This document shows positions 6,424 through 6,632 of a DNA stretch of 6,632 nt, in pieces. This DNA is from Palsa-1188 sp050010575 (GTDB taxonomy: Bacteria; Bacillota; DSM-12270; Thermacetogeniales; Thermacetogeniaceae). The notes beneath the pieces were generated by a model. That model ran no database searches and was not told where the DNA came from. It was given only the letters and a program-made list of their open reading frames with translations. The translations under genes were made by a program, and so were the position numbers. Within the stretch, counting starts at the first letter, position 1. The number at the start of each line of letters is the position of its first letter. The stretch covers positions 1 through 6,632 of the forward strand of contig JBEKKU010000126.1 of NCBI GenBank assembly GCA_050010575.1, written 5' to 3'.

Positions 6424-6529
6424 TATACATAAATAGTAAAAGGGATTTTCAATTAACTGACGAATATTACTTAATTAATTTAAAAAGCTATCTTTCGGAG
6501 ACAATAAAAAAGCTGAGAGGAGGGGTCGG
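6405..6529. other. AT-rich intergenic stretch after selB
   Basis: Composition drops sharply from the GC-rich coding DNA to long A and T runs between about 6405 and 6515. I see no ORF with a ribosome binding site, no tRNA and no convincing terminator. AAAA-GGGA-TTTT at about 6438-6449 is only a four-base stem. It may be a promoter or leader zone for the next gene, or the edge of a transferred segment. Confidence 0.4.
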
Positions 6530-6627
6530 GCCGGGATATTCTATTCTAGAAACAGCAAAATGTAATGTTGTCGGTAGGTAGAGCATAGGCGTTACAAAAG
6601 GAAGCCAGGCACAAAGACGTACCCGGC
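6530..6627. repeat. Nested inverted repeats, candidate structured RNA of unknown kind
   Basis: GCCGGG (6530-6535) pairs with CCCGGC (6622-6627), enclosing a second stem in which TGTAATG (6561-6567) pairs with CGTTACA (6590-6596) including one G-U pair. The inner loop 6568-6589 contains CGGTAGGTAG. The arrangement looks like a closing stem around an inner arm plus single-stranded segments such as AAAAGGAAGCCAGGCACAAAG (about 6596-6616). It does not fit any riboswitch consensus I know, and it may continue past the window edge. The pairings are seen; an RNA function is inference. Confidence 0.25.
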
Positions 6628-6632
6628 GTTGG

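Noticed and set aside
6511..6535. GCTGAGAGGA, recalling the CTGAGA of TPP riboswitches and the GAGAGG of SAM-I riboswitches.
   Set aside because: The other conserved blocks of either class (for TPP the ATAATGCCAGCGTAGGGA-like 3' part; for SAM-I the GGCAACC part) are not present in the following 100 bases.
6572..6581. CGGTAGGTAG, also found near the 3' end of the Vc2 c-di-GMP-I riboswitch.
   Set aside because: The GGGCAAACC and GACGCAAAGCC elements and the tetraloop with its receptor, which define that class, are absent upstream.

Overview
The window looks like chromosome of a GC-rich, spore-forming, anaerobic Firmicute of the Moorella/Desulfotomaculum/Pelotomaculum type. Three things point there: a YyaC-type sporulation protein with a forespore-like promoter, a YkvI-family membrane protein, and a bacterial selenocysteine operon whose proteins have the length and domain layout usual in Clostridia. 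The genus is an inference from gene content and cannot be proved from this sequence.

Layout. Bases 1-122 hold perhaps the last codons of an upstream gene and the leader of the first complete gene. At 123-788 (+) lies a predicted phosphoribosyltransferase of the COG1926 type, followed by a possible 28-codon ORF (805-891). Convergent to these is yyaC (900-1568, -). Its promoter region, with a good sigma-G-like match, is shared back to back with that of a rightward YkvI-family transporter-like membrane protein (1699-2754). A leader of about 240 bp with small hairpins follows. Then comes selA (selenocysteine synthase; best start 2994, stop 4499), and 12 bp later selB (selenocysteine-specific elongation factor, 4512-6404). 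The last 228 bp contain no recognisable gene. They are an abrupt AT-rich stretch followed by about 100 bp with nested inverted repeats that could be a structured RNA or leader cut off by the window end.

How the genes work together. SelA converts Ser-tRNA(Sec) to Sec-tRNA(Sec) using selenophosphate. SelB binds that charged tRNA and GTP, and delivers it to UGA codons marked by a SECIS hairpin. The partners selD (selenophosphate synthetase) and selC (tRNA-Sec) are not in this window. YyaC and YkvI belong to sporulation and envelope biology and are unrelated to the Sec operon as far as can be seen.

I found no convincing undescribed system. The most useful observations are the sigma-G-like promoter, the corrected selA start, the acidic C-terminal tail of SelA, a perfect 11-bp hairpin inside selA, the hairpins in the selA leader, and the unexplained nested inverted repeat at the right end.
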